From: Mangrovivirga halotolerans | GTDB lineage: Bacteria > Bacteroidota > Bacteroidia > Cytophagales > Cyclobacteriaceae | Direction of reading: 5' to 3' | Assembly (NCBI RefSeq): GCF_026241165.1 | Contig: NZ_JAPFQN010000002.1 | Coordinates: forward strand, 372,001-436,000 | Length of the DNA: 64,000 nucleotides | Shown: piece after piece, positions 25,205 through 35,574 of the stretch | Numbering within the stretch: position 1 is the stretch's first letter | How the letters are laid out: every line of letters begins with the position of its first letter | Program-made: the position numbers and the translations under genes | Notes under the pieces: model-generated | The model's database searches: none | What the model was told of the DNA's origin: nothing | Seen by the model: only the letters and a program-made list of their open reading frames with translations

Positions 25205-26031
25205 ATCTCTGCATTTATAAGAACAGGAAAATGATCGCTGATATAAAGATTATTATCTCTACGGTCATCTATAGTCAAGTTGAGTTTTACATCAATACCT
25301 CTTACCAGAATATGATCAATCCTCCTATTTAAAGGAGACTCAAGATTAAATCCATTATATGTACCAAATGGTCCATAAACCTGATCAGCATTATTAAAAG
25401 AGTGAGCTAGAATTGAGTTTAATATTTTCATTGGTTCATCCACCATCTGGCTGTTAAAATCACCCATTATGATAACTGGCAAGTTTTTACTATTCACTTT
25501 GTTTAATACTTCTAAAAGTAATTTTGAAGAATTGATTCTGGACAGTTTATTCTCATGATCGTAATGGACATTGAAAACCCAAAATTCGTCTCCCGTCTCC
25601 TTATTTTTAAATAAAGCATAAGTGCAGATTCTTCTGTAATTAGCTCCCCAACCATAAGACGGCATTGTCATTTTTTCAGAAAGCCAAAAGGTATTTATAT
25701 TTCTTGCCGTGAATTGGGTCGAATCATAAAATATGGCTGAAAACTCTCCTTCCTTTTTCCCATCATCTCTCCCTTTTCCAAAATAAGTGTAATCTACCAG
25801 AGCCGAATCAATATATTCCAGCTGATGAAGTAATCCCTCCTGCGTACCAATTATAGATGGTTGATAAAATTTCATGAGCTCTATTAAGGATTCCTTTCTG
25901 TCATTCCAGCTATTTAATTCACTGGTGGGATCGTCATACTTAATATTATAGGTCATGGCTGTAAAACTCTGACCCCAGATGGAATTAGAAATGATAAATA
26001 CCGATAATATTAATAGAGTTAACCGACTCAT
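25192..26031 (-). CDS. Endonuclease/exonuclease/phosphatase (EEP) family secreted hydrolase
   Basis: I place the start at the ATG at 26031 (MSRLTLLIL), which gives a proper signal peptide and leaves two bases to the upstream gene; an ATG at 26067 would overlap it. The EEP motifs are present: 'MTYNIKYD', 'GTQEG', 'FNVHYDH', 'MGDFNS' and 'YISDHFPV'. The Asn, Glu, Asp-x-Asn and Asp-His residues are the metal and catalytic residues of this family. Secreted EEP enzymes cut DNA or phosphodiesters such as sphingomyelin or sugar phosphates; the substrate here is not visible. It is the third gene of a minus-strand series with the DUF2490 protein and the 26.7-27.3 kb protein. Confidence 0.9.
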   Translation of the reverse strand: MSRLTLLILSVFIISNSIWGQSFTAMTYNIKYDDPTSELNSWNDRKESLIELMKFYQPSIIGTQEGLLHQLEYIDSALVDYTYFGKGRDDGKKEGEFSAIFYDSTQFTARNINTFWLSEKMTMPSYGWGANYRRICTYALFKNKETGDEFWVFNVHYDHENKLSRINSSKLLLEVLNKVNSKNLPVIIMGDFNSQMVDEPMKILNSILAHSFNNADQVYGPFGTYNGFNLESPLNRRIDHILVRGIDVKLNLTIDDRRDNNLYISDHFPVLINAEIKKR

Positions 26032-26033
26032 TT

Positions 26034-26720
26034 TTAATATGATAAATATATACTTAAAGATAACCAATAATTATGAGAGGCTTTATTATTAATGAATGAG
26101 TCAATCCGATAATCAAGTCCGGTTTCGGTTTTCAGGTCCTCGGTAAATTTATAACCTATAACGGGTACTATTCTTATTTCCAGATCATATTCTCCACCCT
26201 GCAAAATATTAAGATATTCGTTGTTAATCTTCAAATAAAACTCTCTTTCATCTACTTTAACTCCACTCAATGGTTTTTCAATGGTAAATCTGTACCGGAA
26301 ACGAAATTCTGAATCTTCAACCTTACTAAAAGTCTGATCAGCAGATATTCGATGAGATCTTCGTGAAGAGTAACCAGATTCTAAAAATGTGTACTGCTGA
26401 ATTGAACGATGAATTAATTCACCCATTTCAAATCGAATTAGATAGCCCATTGCTATGACCTGCTGTAAGTCCGTTTTATAGCTGATTAACGTAGCCACAT
26501 CATTTCTCTCATATACAGGCAGGTCTTCAAATTCACTGTTTGCCTCTCCTTGAGAATAAACCTGCCTCCCCTCCCACTTTACATTTAATGTCCAGTTACC
26601 AGATATATTATGATTGATATTTAAGGACGGAAGTATTCCGAATAGGTGATCATTTTGAGAAAACAGGTAAAAATGTGAACTTAATAAAATTAGAAGTATA
26701 AAAAATTTTTTAGTATTCAA
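26034..26720 (-). CDS. DUF2490-family outer membrane protein
   Basis: The 228-residue protein has a signal peptide ending around 'FYLFSQN' and a beta-rich mature part with aromatic-polar alternation, including 'GNWTLNVKWEGRQVYSQG', 'RNDVATLISYKTD' and the final 'NYWLSLSIYLSY', matching DUF2490 proteins, which are thought to be small outer membrane barrels. The C-terminal Tyr fits barrel insertion. It overlaps the upstream gene's stop by 11 bases. The function is unknown. Confidence 0.8.
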   Translation of the reverse strand: MNTKKFFILLILLSSHFYLFSQNDHLFGILPSLNINHNISGNWTLNVKWEGRQVYSQGEANSEFEDLPVYERNDVATLISYKTDLQQVIAMGYLIRFEMGELIHRSIQQYTFLESGYSSRRSHRISADQTFSKVEDSEFRFRYRFTIEKPLSGVKVDEREFYLKINNEYLNILQGGEYDLEIRIVPVIGYKFTEDLKTETGLDYRIDSFINNKASHNYWLSLSIYLSY

Positions 26721-27330
26721 GATTATCTGTATTTCTGATTACTATTTTTTTTACTTGTAATATCTCTCCTTCCTCATCTGCTAGTATTTCATATTTACTC
26801 CACTCTTTTTCAACTTGGGACTTAATAATGATCTCATATTTCAAAATGCAATCATGATCTGTTATTCCCTCTTTTAAAAGTTTTAATAGCCAGGTTGCTT
26901 CACCAGTGAATTGGGTTTGTATTTTTATTATTCCATATTTTGCAAACTTTTCGGTGATATGCTCATCCAATATTTTCCATACTTCTTCCGGAATTTCTTT
27001 CTTTCTGACTATAATTTCAATATCCTGGATTTCTCCTGATTCAGAAAATTCAACACTATAAAATTTACCCTTATTTTTAAATTTAGCTTCTATAGAAATA
27101 TCATCCTCACTCTCTTCCCGATACCAATTAATTCGTGAGTCAACTTCACTCTCTTTGATGAAATTTGATGCTTTTTCCGGAACCTCGCTTTCGTCGATTT
27201 TATATTCTCTTTCGAGCTTTTCCTGAGAATAAGAATTGTAGGTTAAATGTAGAAAAAGTATGAAAATCAATAATTTGAGAAATTTACCATTTCGATAGAG
27301 ACTTCTACTTTTTAGGTTTTTGGTTATCAT
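26710..27330 (-). CDS. Secreted PepSY-like protein of unknown function
   Basis: I place the start at the ATG at 27330 (MITKNLKSRS), which overlaps the MscS stop by 26 bases; an ATG at 27396 would overlap the MscS gene by 92 bases and add a very basic tail. The protein has a membrane or signal segment (about 'LLIFILFLHLTYNSYSQ') and two acidic, alternating strand repeats ('FYSVEFSESGEIQDIEI' and 'YEILADEEGEILQVKKI') of the PepSY-like kind. It is followed by DUF2490 with an 11-base overlap. The function is unknown. Confidence 0.6.
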   Translation of the reverse strand: MITKNLKSRSLYRNGKFLKLLIFILFLHLTYNSYSQEKLEREYKIDESEVPEKASNFIKESEVDSRINWYREESEDDISIEAKFKNKGKFYSVEFSESGEIQDIEIIVRKKEIPEEVWKILDEHITEKFAKYGIIKIQTQFTGEATWLLKLLKEGITDHDCILKYEIIIKSQVEKEWSKYEILADEEGEILQVKKIVIRNTDNLEY

Positions 27331-29323
27331 TTTCATCCACTTTGTCATCATCCTGATTTTTCTTCTCTTTATTTTGGTTTTCTCTGTGACCTTCAATTTC
27401 AGGATTTTTTGATGATTTATCTTCTGTTACATCACTATTTTTAGTGACATCTTCTATATCCTCCTCTATTGCCTGACCTCTATCCCCCAAAACAGGCTCC
27501 TCCCCTTCCGATTGATTTCCCATCTTCATCTTTTTAACAGTTGATTTTCCAGAATTAATTTTGGGAATCGTAGACTTATTTCCATCTCTGTTGGCCTGAT
27601 AATGTGGAGACATTATTTCTATATCATTTTCATTAAAGACATCCTGGATATGGGCATGTAAAGCTGAATAAATTGCTGCTTGTTTATTTGGTTCCTTAGT
27701 ATAGGCATTTAATTGGTAGGCAACATAAAAATCAGACAGTTCCGTTTGAAAAACATATGGTTCAGGTTCGTCAAGAAGTAATTCTGTTCTACCTGCCGCT
27801 TCTTTTAAAGCCTGATGCACTTTTTTCCATGGTACATCATAACCGATAGTCACAGTAGTATAAATAATCAATCCGCTTTCAGAACCTAGTAAATTATAGT
27901 TTAATATATTTCCGGAAAGAATTGTTGAATTCGGGATCGTAATAACTTCATTTTTTATTGAATTTATTCTCGTAACCAAAAGATTTTTCTCTATAATATC
28001 ACCAGTTATTGAACCAATTCTAACCCGGTCTCCCCTTTTAAATGGCCTCATATAAGTTATAACTATGCCAGCAACCATATTCGATATGGCATTTGTAGAA
28101 CCAAGTGAAAACAGAACACCAACAAAGACTGATACCCCTTGAAATATTTTAGAATCCGATCCCGGCAAATAAGGAAAAATGAGTATTACTGTGAAAGCAA
28201 GCAATAAGAATTTCACTATCCCATAAGTTGGTTTTGCCCAATCGGGATAAAAACCAGGTATTGTGAGTTTCTCTCTACGGATTTCCTGAAAAATATATTT
28301 TATAAATTTCAGGAAATAATGCATTACCAGCAATATGGCAATGATTGTAATAAGATTCGGCAGAAAACTCCAGATTGAAGTTGCCATTGATGAAAAGGGA
28401 GTCCAGACCAGTTTAAATAGTTTATCTGCCCAGCCTCGTGTGAAGGTAAACACACTAAAAATTAGTGGTATGGAGATATATAATGACAAAATAATTAAAA
28501 CCCATTTGGCCACCCCAATTAAAAATTTTATTAATGTGATTTCCTGGCTTTTTGACAAGAATGTATAATTCTTATATTGAAGATCTTTTAGCCATTTATC
28601 TTTATGCTTTTCAACGAGTGCAAACGATCGATTACTTCCAGCACTGATAAGTCTAATTAACAGCCATAATCCAATAAGAATAATTAATACCTTTCCCGCC
28701 TTTAATAGATTTATTAAAAAACTTTTATCGCGATAAGACTTTTCCAGATCTTGTTTCAATTCAAGAAGATAAAACTTTGATAATTCATTCAATGAAAGTT
28801 GATTATATTCTGCTTCTTCTTTGGTCGCTGTCAACAAATGCTGATCCTGATAGTAAATTTCTACTGTATTATCTTCAGTTATGGTTTTTAAAGAGTCAGG
28901 TGTAAATTCATCCTGGTTAAATAGTTCTTTGAGTTTTTCTGACAAGTTTTTAGCTCTCTGATCGGCCTTAAGAGTTCCTACAGGATAGTAAAAATAAAAA
29001 AGAGTATCACCTGACAATCCTATAACTGGTTCGCTATTTTCTACCTCTACACTTTTAATTGGATCTGGAATAACCTGGTTATTATCTTCGGATACTTTCG
29101 CTTGGTTCGAATCAAGCTCAAGAGTTAAGATTCTTTCCATAAGGATAGTCTCCAAAACCGAATCTTCAAGTTTTCTTTGTTTTATTTCACTAAGCTCTTT
29201 TTTATATATTTTAAGTAAAACAATTCTGGTTGAGTCTGAATAATACTGGTTATCTAATTCCTGGGTAAAATGCTTTTCAGGAATTAAAAACATTATCAAA
29301 AGAATTATAAACCGGTTTTTCAT
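27305..29323 (-). CDS. MscS-family mechanosensitive channel with long periplasmic and C-terminal regions
   Basis: I place the start at the ATG at 29323 (MKNRFIILL), because the alternative at 29377 would begin inside a terminator hairpin. The 672-residue protein has a signal peptide, a periplasmic region, several membrane segments and the MscS core, including the pore segment near 'LFSLGSTNAISNMVAGIVITYMRPFKRGDRVRIG' and 'VTRINSIKNEVITIPNSTIL'. The C-terminal tail is a low-complexity Glu/Asp/Lys-rich stretch with no fold visible. The channel opens under membrane tension to relieve osmotic shock; the tail could adjust gating. Confidence 0.92.
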   Translation of the reverse strand: MKNRFIILLIMFLIPEKHFTQELDNQYYSDSTRIVLLKIYKKELSEIKQRKLEDSVLETILMERILTLELDSNQAKVSEDNNQVIPDPIKSVEVENSEPVIGLSGDTLFYFYYPVGTLKADQRAKNLSEKLKELFNQDEFTPDSLKTITEDNTVEIYYQDQHLLTATKEEAEYNQLSLNELSKFYLLELKQDLEKSYRDKSFLINLLKAGKVLIILIGLWLLIRLISAGSNRSFALVEKHKDKWLKDLQYKNYTFLSKSQEITLIKFLIGVAKWVLIILSLYISIPLIFSVFTFTRGWADKLFKLVWTPFSSMATSIWSFLPNLITIIAILLVMHYFLKFIKYIFQEIRREKLTIPGFYPDWAKPTYGIVKFLLLAFTVILIFPYLPGSDSKIFQGVSVFVGVLFSLGSTNAISNMVAGIVITYMRPFKRGDRVRIGSITGDIIEKNLLVTRINSIKNEVITIPNSTILSGNILNYNLLGSESGLIIYTTVTIGYDVPWKKVHQALKEAAGRTELLLDEPEPYVFQTELSDFYVAYQLNAYTKEPNKQAAIYSALHAHIQDVFNENDIEIMSPHYQANRDGNKSTIPKINSGKSTVKKMKMGNQSEGEEPVLGDRGQAIEEDIEDVTKNSDVTEDKSSKNPEIEGHRENQNKEKKNQDDDKVDENDNQKPKK

Positions 29324-29330
29324 CTGACCT

Positions 29331-29374
29331 ATAAAAAAAGGATCTATCTTTTCAATTATGATAAGATAGATCCT
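29331..29374 (-). terminator. Intrinsic terminator (minus strand) after the matrixin-like lipoprotein
   Basis: On the minus strand AGGATCTATCTT (29374-29363) pairs with AAGATAGATCCT (29350-29339) and is followed by a T-run at 29338-29332. It lies between the matrixin-like gene (stop at 29393) and the MscS start at 29323, which supports that start. Confidence 0.92.
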
Positions 29375-29392
29375 CAACTTGAAACTTGTTCG

Positions 29393-30316
29393 TTAATTAT
29401 TTGACCAATTTGCCCAATTAGAACAATGGCCTGCATTATCTGTACTCTGAATTTCAGTTTGAATACCTGAATACCCAGCATTCATCACTGCTCTTGGACT
29501 AAAATGTAATTTTCCAGCCCCAGCATCTAAAAATGCCTTTCCAAAGTGTGCCTGACTTAACCCATGTCCCGCTTCATGTAAGGCGACAGTTTCCACGTCG
29601 ATGTTACCTCCGTCAAACCAGGAAAAATTATCATTGTAATATATTTCCCGGAAAGCAACATCTAATTTACCATTATTATCTTCATCAGTTGGACCACCTG
29701 GGCCGCTATAAACAAATGTAAAAGTCACTCCTAATATGAAATTACCACCTCCTGGTGCGAGAAAGTTAAAAAAGTCAGAGCCTAACCACCCGCAATGAGT
29801 TATATCAGCCATTACTACTTGACTCCCTCCAAACCCCAATAAAAAAGCAACAAAACCTGAACTTACTGCAGGGTCAGAAGGTACTTTAAATATGTTAAGA
29901 TCACTGCATAACAAATCGTCCCATGTATTCATTGCTCTGTCTACAGCTGCTGACGAAGTACTAACATCAAGGTCGGCAGAAGGTCTGTTCTCGTCAATAT
30001 AGTATGAAATGTCATTAGTACCATCCAGACTCAATCCTGGTACGAAGTCAGCACCTAATTGCTTATTCCCGGTATTCATAAAAAAGACCGTATTACCCAT
30101 TTCTCCGGATTCATCCAATGTCAGAAATTCAGCTTTATAAAGCACATATGACTCCCCTTCAATATTTGATGTTATTCTTGCATTGATCCCCATAGCTGAT
30201 AGATCTCTGAATTCAGGCTCAACTTGAACTGGAACTAATGAAGTTTGTTCATTACTCTCACAGGCTAATATCAATATCATTGATATTAGCGCAAATAATT
30301 TTGGCATTTTCATCAT
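29393..30316 (-). CDS. Matrixin-like zinc metalloprotease lipoprotein
   Basis: The 307-residue protein has a lipoprotein signal with Cys19. Near the C-terminus His247-Glu248-x2-His251 and His257 form HEAGHGLSQAH, the zinc site of metzincins, and Met278 in 'PRAVMNAGY' is the expected Met-turn. The layout matches matrixin-type peptidases (M10A-like) with no haemopexin or peptidoglycan-binding domain. A lipidated, surface or periplasmic protease is expected. A minus-strand terminator follows. The substrate is unknown. Confidence 0.85.
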   Translation of the reverse strand: MMKMPKLFALISMILILACESNEQTSLVPVQVEPEFRDLSAMGINARITSNIEGESYVLYKAEFLTLDESGEMGNTVFFMNTGNKQLGADFVPGLSLDGTNDISYYIDENRPSADLDVSTSSAAVDRAMNTWDDLLCSDLNIFKVPSDPAVSSGFVAFLLGFGGSQVVMADITHCGWLGSDFFNFLAPGGGNFILGVTFTFVYSGPGGPTDEDNNGKLDVAFREIYYNDNFSWFDGGNIDVETVALHEAGHGLSQAHFGKAFLDAGAGKLHFSPRAVMNAGYSGIQTEIQSTDNAGHCSNWANWSNN

Positions 30317-30465
30317 GTTAATCTCTAGTTTAGATATGATTATTTAAATATTAAATATAATATATCAAATTAAAGTCATATTGCAATCAGCTATTCATAT
30401 ATTTTTTTTATTAATCTTTTAACCATCCATTAAACAACGGTTCCAGGTATGTGAAAATTAACAGG

Positions 30466-30500
30466 AAAGAAAAAACCGAAGAGATTTACCCTCCGGTTTT
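30466..30500 (-). terminator. Intrinsic terminator (minus strand) after the tricorn-type protease
   Basis: On the minus strand AAAACCG (30500-30494) pairs with CGGTTTT (30478-30472) around a 15-base loop, and the following bases are T-rich. It is 29 bases beyond the end of the protease coding region. Confidence 0.75.
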
Positions 30501-30528
30501 AACATATTGATTTTAAAAATTGGAGATA

Positions 30529-33500
30529 TTATCTGGTCTCTTTAGCCTCATGCTCTGGAACACCTAAATCTTTGTTTTCCAATTCAGTCATAACATATTC
30601 TATTGCCTTCTGAAGCTGCACATCATTTCCTTTTGCCAATTCAGATGGATTTTCTGGCACTTTGATATCAGGTTCAACACCATGGCCTTCCTTAAACCAG
30701 GTTCCATCCGGATTGTACATTCTAAAAGTAGGAACAGTAACTCTACCTCCATCAATTAAAGCAGGTGCTCCCGAGATTCCAATTAATCCTCCCCACGTTC
30801 TGGATCCGATCAATGGTCCTAATTCTGCTTTTCTAAAGTAATCAGGGAAGGCATCACCTCCTGATCCACTCCATCCGTTAATAAGCATTGCCTTTGGTCC
30901 GAAATGGCCTACCGGAGGCCATTGCCAATTCTGACCATCTCTTACATCCCAGTAAGCAAAAGGCTTTCTATTTAACAATTCGATAAACCGATCGGGTATC
31001 TGACCCCCACTATTAAAGCGCTCATCTATGATCAGGCCATCTAAATTCCATTGGCCTGCAAACTGCCTAACTAGTTCTGCCTGACCGTCTAATCCGGTAC
31101 TTCGCACATATATATACCCTACCCTTCCATCTGTTGCTTCCTGAACCTTCTTCCTGTTGTTTTCAATCCAGGCCAAATGCCTCAATCTGATATCCTCATT
31201 CCTACTAAATGCTTTAACCAGTTCTTTCCTGGCCCCTTCCATAGAAGGCTTATCATTTACCGTTAATTGAACGGCTTTTCCGTTAAGACCGTAAAAAGCA
31301 CTATATGGCTCCTTGTCTACACTTAAAGGCACACCGTTTACAGCCAAAATATAATCGCCTTCATTAATATTAATTCCCGGCATAGCGACCGGCGCTATTG
31401 CCTCCGCATCCCATGGTGCACCTTTTACAATTTCTGATATTTTATAATAGCCGTTATCAGCCTTCCAATTAACTCCAAGATAACCTACCTCCGTCTGCTC
31501 ATTGGTTTCAGTATCACCACCTCCACGATAAGTATGCGAGGCATTGAGTTCGCCGATCATCTCCCCAATTATAAAATTCAGGTCTCTTCTGGTATTTGCT
31601 TGCTCAACAAGGCTTCCATAATAATCTTTCACTGCCAGCCAATCCACACCATGCATATTTTCGTCATAAAAATAGTCGCGTTGGAATCTCCAGGCATCCA
31701 TGAAGATCTGTTTCCATTCTTTCATCGGATCTACTCTAGACTCCATTTCATTAAGAGGCAATTTATCTTCTATATTCTGACCTGGCTCCGCATTAATAAC
31801 AGCCAGTTCGTTTCCCTGAAGCACAAGGATTTTTTTACCATCAGCAGACATTCTAAAGCCATTCGCCTTGCCAAAGACCTCTTTTGATTCGTTTTCCTTT
31901 GGATCGTATATCATTATTGGGGCGGGACCTTGTATATTAGTTCTATCATGGTAAATAAGTTTATCTTTTATAGCATATAGATTGGCATAGTTTCCGGGAT
32001 CTAGTGGCATCAAGGCAATTCTGCTCTCTATATTCGAAAAATTTATTCTCACCTCAGGATCTTTTTCTTCTTCATCTTCAGGTTCATCATTTTTCTTTTC
32101 CTTCTTTTTATCACTCTCTTCTTTTTCTTCATCTTCCTTTATTTCCACTTCATCATTTTTCAACAACAATGGAATTTTAACACTTTCGTCAAGAGGCAGC
32201 ACTGCCAATTGAGAAGATTTAGAATAAATAAAACTATTATCAAAATTACTATAAGTAGGGTTCATTGCCCTGTTTGTAAAGAAGTACAAGTATTTCCCAT
32301 CAGCGTCAAATGATGGAGAATAATCATTATAAAACTGACTGGTCACTCTTTTTCTTTCCTCATTCTTCGTATCATAAATAAATATGGAATTGTTTCTATT
32401 TTGTTCTCCCCTCGAATAAGTCATCCATCGACTATCCGGAGACCATGATACTGAAAAATTATCCAACCCCCACTGGAACATCCATAAGCCCTCATCAATT
32501 TTTGTCGTTTTATTGGTATTAGTATTAAATATATTAATAGCCATTGTCTGGTCTATGAAAGCAAGTTTTTTGCTATCCGGAGACCAATATAAATGGTATC
32601 TGAATCCATCGTCAAAGTTTGTTAAGCGTGTTTTATTCCCGGACTCAACATTCATTATATGAAGATTATATTCACCATTTTCATCACTCCAATAGGCTAT
32701 CTTTTTACCATCCGGAGACCAGGCTGGAAATCGCTCTGCCGAACCAGAGGTATTAGTAAGATTTATTACCGGCCCATTACTGGCTGGTACTGAAAAAAGA
32801 TCACCCCTGGCTTCAATGACAGCCCGTTTCCCATCATGCGAAAGCCAAGCATTTTGCATCTGTTTATGAGTCTTTACAGTTTTGGGTAAAAGGTTGGAGC
32901 GATCTGATATGACATTGATATTTACAGCTTTGACTGATCCATCAGATAAATTATATAAGTGTAATTTCCCATCTGCCTCAAATACTATTTCCTCCGGACC
33001 TATCGATGGAGTATGGATATCAAAACCTTTGAATTCAGTCAGTTGAGTAGATTGATCAGTTTCTATATCATACACCAGAGATTATTTCTTTTTTCCGGTC
33101 CGCGATCTGATAAAAAATACACCTTACTTCCCACCCACATTGGCAATTCTTCATTTGCATCACTTTGAGCTATATTCTTATGAGACATATCTTCCAGATC
33201 GAAAATTGTAATATCCGGAGCCATTCCTCCTCGATAACGTTTCCAGGTCCTGTTCAACCTTGATTTGTCTGTATAAGCTAACCTTTTGCCATCAGGAGAA
33301 AAGGAGGCCATTTCTCCATAAGGAACAGGTAACTTTTGAGCCTCACCTCCACTCTTATTTATCAGATAAAATTGGTTATACCTTTGTCTTCCACTTTCTC
33401 TGGCTGAAGCAAAAAGAACTTTGTCTCCATCGGGGTGCCAATCCAGCATTCTGTCGGTGGAACCGTGATAGGTAACTCGTTTAGGTACACCACCCATTGC

Positions 33501-33785
33501 GGGTATAACATATATATCTGAGCTTCCTTCATAATTGCCGCTGAAAGCTATATGCTTGCCATCAGGAGAAAACTTAGGAAAAATTTCTGTTCCCTGGACT
33601 GTTGTTAGTCTGTTTGCTGTTCCTCCATCTTTAGGTACTATCCATATATCATTTGCATAAGTGAAAGTAATATGACTGGAAGATACATCAGGGAAATAAA
33701 AAAGTCGGGCATCTACCTGACTATAAGCATTTAAATAACATAAAACACCTATAAGGAAAGGTAATATTCTTAAATGATTTTTCAT
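30529..33785 (-). pseudogene. Tricorn-type S41 protease interrupted by a one-base frameshift
   Basis: Two adjoining frames encode one protein of about 1085 residues. The N-terminal part (33785-33063) has a signal peptide and beta-propeller repeats ('FPKFSPDGKHIAFSGNYEGSSDIYVIP'), and ends in 'RNNLWCMI' before a stop. The C-terminal part (33075-30529) starts at 'VYDIETDQST' and carries more propeller repeats, a Glu/Lys-rich linker, a PDZ-like segment ('YLGVNWKADNGYYKISEIV') and the S41 catalytic region with 'NGWSGSGGDAFPDYF'. Reading CTCTGG(G)TGTATGAT at the join restores 'LWVYDIETD', so one G is missing near 33075-33076. It is either a recent pseudogene, a programmed frameshift, or a sequencing error. 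Tricorn-type proteases cut short peptides, usually after another protease. Confidence 0.88.
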
Positions 33786-33813
33786 GGTATAACGGTTTGA
33801 CGAATTAATTCAA

Positions 33814-33847
33814 TAAAAAAGGGTAACCTATTTTGGTGACCCTTTTT
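33814..33847 (-). terminator. Intrinsic terminator (minus strand, possibly bidirectional) after the 333-aa lipoprotein
   Basis: AAAAAGGGTAACC (33816-33828) pairs with GGTGACCCTTTTT (33835-33847), with one mismatch. A and T runs flank both sides, so the minus strand also ends in a T-run after the stem. It lies between the 333-aa lipoprotein and the tricorn protease start. Confidence 0.85.
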
Positions 33848-33893
33848 AATATCGCTAAATTCCTTTAAAAAAAGAAACCAAAATCCTTGAAAT

Positions 33894-34895
33894 TCATTGT
33901 ATATCAGCACAATATAAAGTAGCTGAATCTATATTTGGATCACCAAGAGAAAAATATACTTTACCATTAATGTCATCAAAAAGGTAAGATCTGATTTCTT
34001 TATTAGATGATACAACTAATTTTCTTTCTTTATTAGAACTCAAATCAATTAAATATACATTTAAAGTCCAGTCAGTAGTTGAAACAAAATTCCAATTATT
34101 TCCTTTAAACGATACAACTATCTTATCCAGTTCACTATTTGGGTGAAATTTGATGAAATAATCCGGGTTTCCATTGTTGATAAATTGCTTTTCCCAAACT
34201 TTGGTTTTAATATTTTCAGTAACATTAAGATCAAATATTCTTACTACAACAAGACCGTCTGATAAAACATTCTCCTGAACTAAAATATGAAGTTCATCAG
34301 AATCCCAATTCTTGCCTATGATTTTTCCTTTAATATCAATTGGAGCTAAGGATCTGGTTAAGGTATTCAGTATGGAAGACGGCTCATTAATATAAATCTG
34401 GCTGCCTGACGGATCAAATAATGGATTTCTACCAGGCCCAAGAGCTAATAAAGATCCGGTTTTCAAATCTATTTGCTTTAACTCACCATGGATATTTTCT
34501 ATTACTACTTTATCTTCATTTTCTGATAAATCAAATGTTCTGACTTTTTCTCCAGGTGGGTTAAGTGAGGATATTTTGCCTGTAATTTTGTTAAATAACA
34601 ATAATTCATCCCGATGTGAGACCAGATAAATTAATTCTCCATCTTTAGAAATCTTGTAATTTCTACTATGAAGAAATGAAAATTCATTGTAAAAGCCGGT
34701 TTCAATATCTATTTCATGAAATCCAAATTTACTTCCGGAAATTACATTAAAACTTTGAGGATCCAGGTAGAGTTCTCCCGATACAAATTCCCCTGAAATG
34801 ATCCTTCGATTTTGATTTACATATTTTGGTTCTTCTTCCTCCAAACAGGAGATCATAATTAAGGAGGCCACCAAAAAATAATACTTGTTTTTCAT
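33894..34895 (-). CDS. Propeller-like lipoprotein (333 aa)
   Basis: The protein has a lipoprotein signal ('LIMISC') with an acidic LEEEEP sequence after the Cys. The rest has repeated short strands ('LLFNKITGKISSL', 'VVIENIHGELKQIDLKTGSLLAL', 'IYLVSHRDELLLFN') which fit a beta-propeller, but no enzyme motif is visible. It is transcribed on its own. Function unknown. Confidence 0.7.
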   Translation of the reverse strand: MKNKYYFLVASLIMISCLEEEEPKYVNQNRRIISGEFVSGELYLDPQSFNVISGSKFGFHEIDIETGFYNEFSFLHSRNYKISKDGELIYLVSHRDELLLFNKITGKISSLNPPGEKVRTFDLSENEDKVVIENIHGELKQIDLKTGSLLALGPGRNPLFDPSGSQIYINEPSSILNTLTRSLAPIDIKGKIIGKNWDSDELHILVQENVLSDGLVVVRIFDLNVTENIKTKVWEKQFINNGNPDYFIKFHPNSELDKIVVSFKGNNWNFVSTTDWTLNVYLIDLSSNKERKLVVSSNKEIRSYLFDDINGKVYFSLGDPNIDSATLYCADIQ

Positions 34896-35157
34896 CTGAT
34901 ACCCTTATGTTTATTAATAAAGTTATCTATTGAAAATTTCCTTATTATTTATCGGAAGTTAATTATATATAAATTTTCAACCTTCAATTCAGGTTGTGTT
35001 AACAATAAATTAATTAATGAGATTGTGGGAATTGGATTAAATAACAGATCAAAATATGAGGACAATAAAAACAGGGAGATTATGTGTTTATATCAGAATG
35101 TATCTGGCAATCATAACTTATTGGTGATTACCAATTAACAATCGTACTTATAAGATA

Positions 35158-35574
35158 TTAATTAATAACCAGGTAATCATCAGTATCATTTGTTAAACCA
35201 ACGATTTTTTCTTCTATTATAGATTCGACTTCCTCAGAAGGTTCTTCAATTATCCGGGAAATTTCTGAAACAGACATTTCCTGAATATTGAGCAAATAAG
35301 ATATAATAGCTTGTTTAGGCTTAACATCCTGAAACATTTTTAAAGAGCACTTATTATATCCATTATCCTTTTTTAATAATTCAACTTCTTTAGCAGCCTT
35401 ATCAAATAACCAGACAACCAGATTGGAAATGTCTTGATTTTCAAGCATCGATCTGAGTAATGCCAACCAGACTTCCTGAATGATATCTTCAGCTAGATCT
35501 TTATCTTTAACCTTATATAATATAAAGTTGTGGAGTGGCTTGTGGTAATGTTTCCAAATAAGACTTTGTTTCAT
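35158..35574 (-). CDS. Short sigma-70-family protein (138 aa), SigZ-like
   Basis: The 138-residue protein keeps a recognisable region 2: 'HNFILYKVKDKDLAEDIIQEVWLALLRS' matches the region 2.1-2.2 of SigZ-type sigma factors, with about 28 residues of similarity to the SigZ-like protein at 4849. Region 4 is short and divergent: 'YLLNIQEMSVSEISRIIEEPSEEVESIIEEKIVGL' keeps the helix spacing of a helix-turn-helix, but most expected polar contacts are replaced. The total length is below the usual 160-190 residues. It may be a degenerate sigma factor or one with a narrow target. No anti-sigma gene is adjacent. Confidence 0.7.
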   Translation of the reverse strand: MKQSLIWKHYHKPLHNFILYKVKDKDLAEDIIQEVWLALLRSMLENQDISNLVVWLFDKAAKEVELLKKDNGYNKCSLKMFQDVKPKQAIISYLLNIQEMSVSEISRIIEEPSEEVESIIEEKIVGLTNDTDDYLVIN

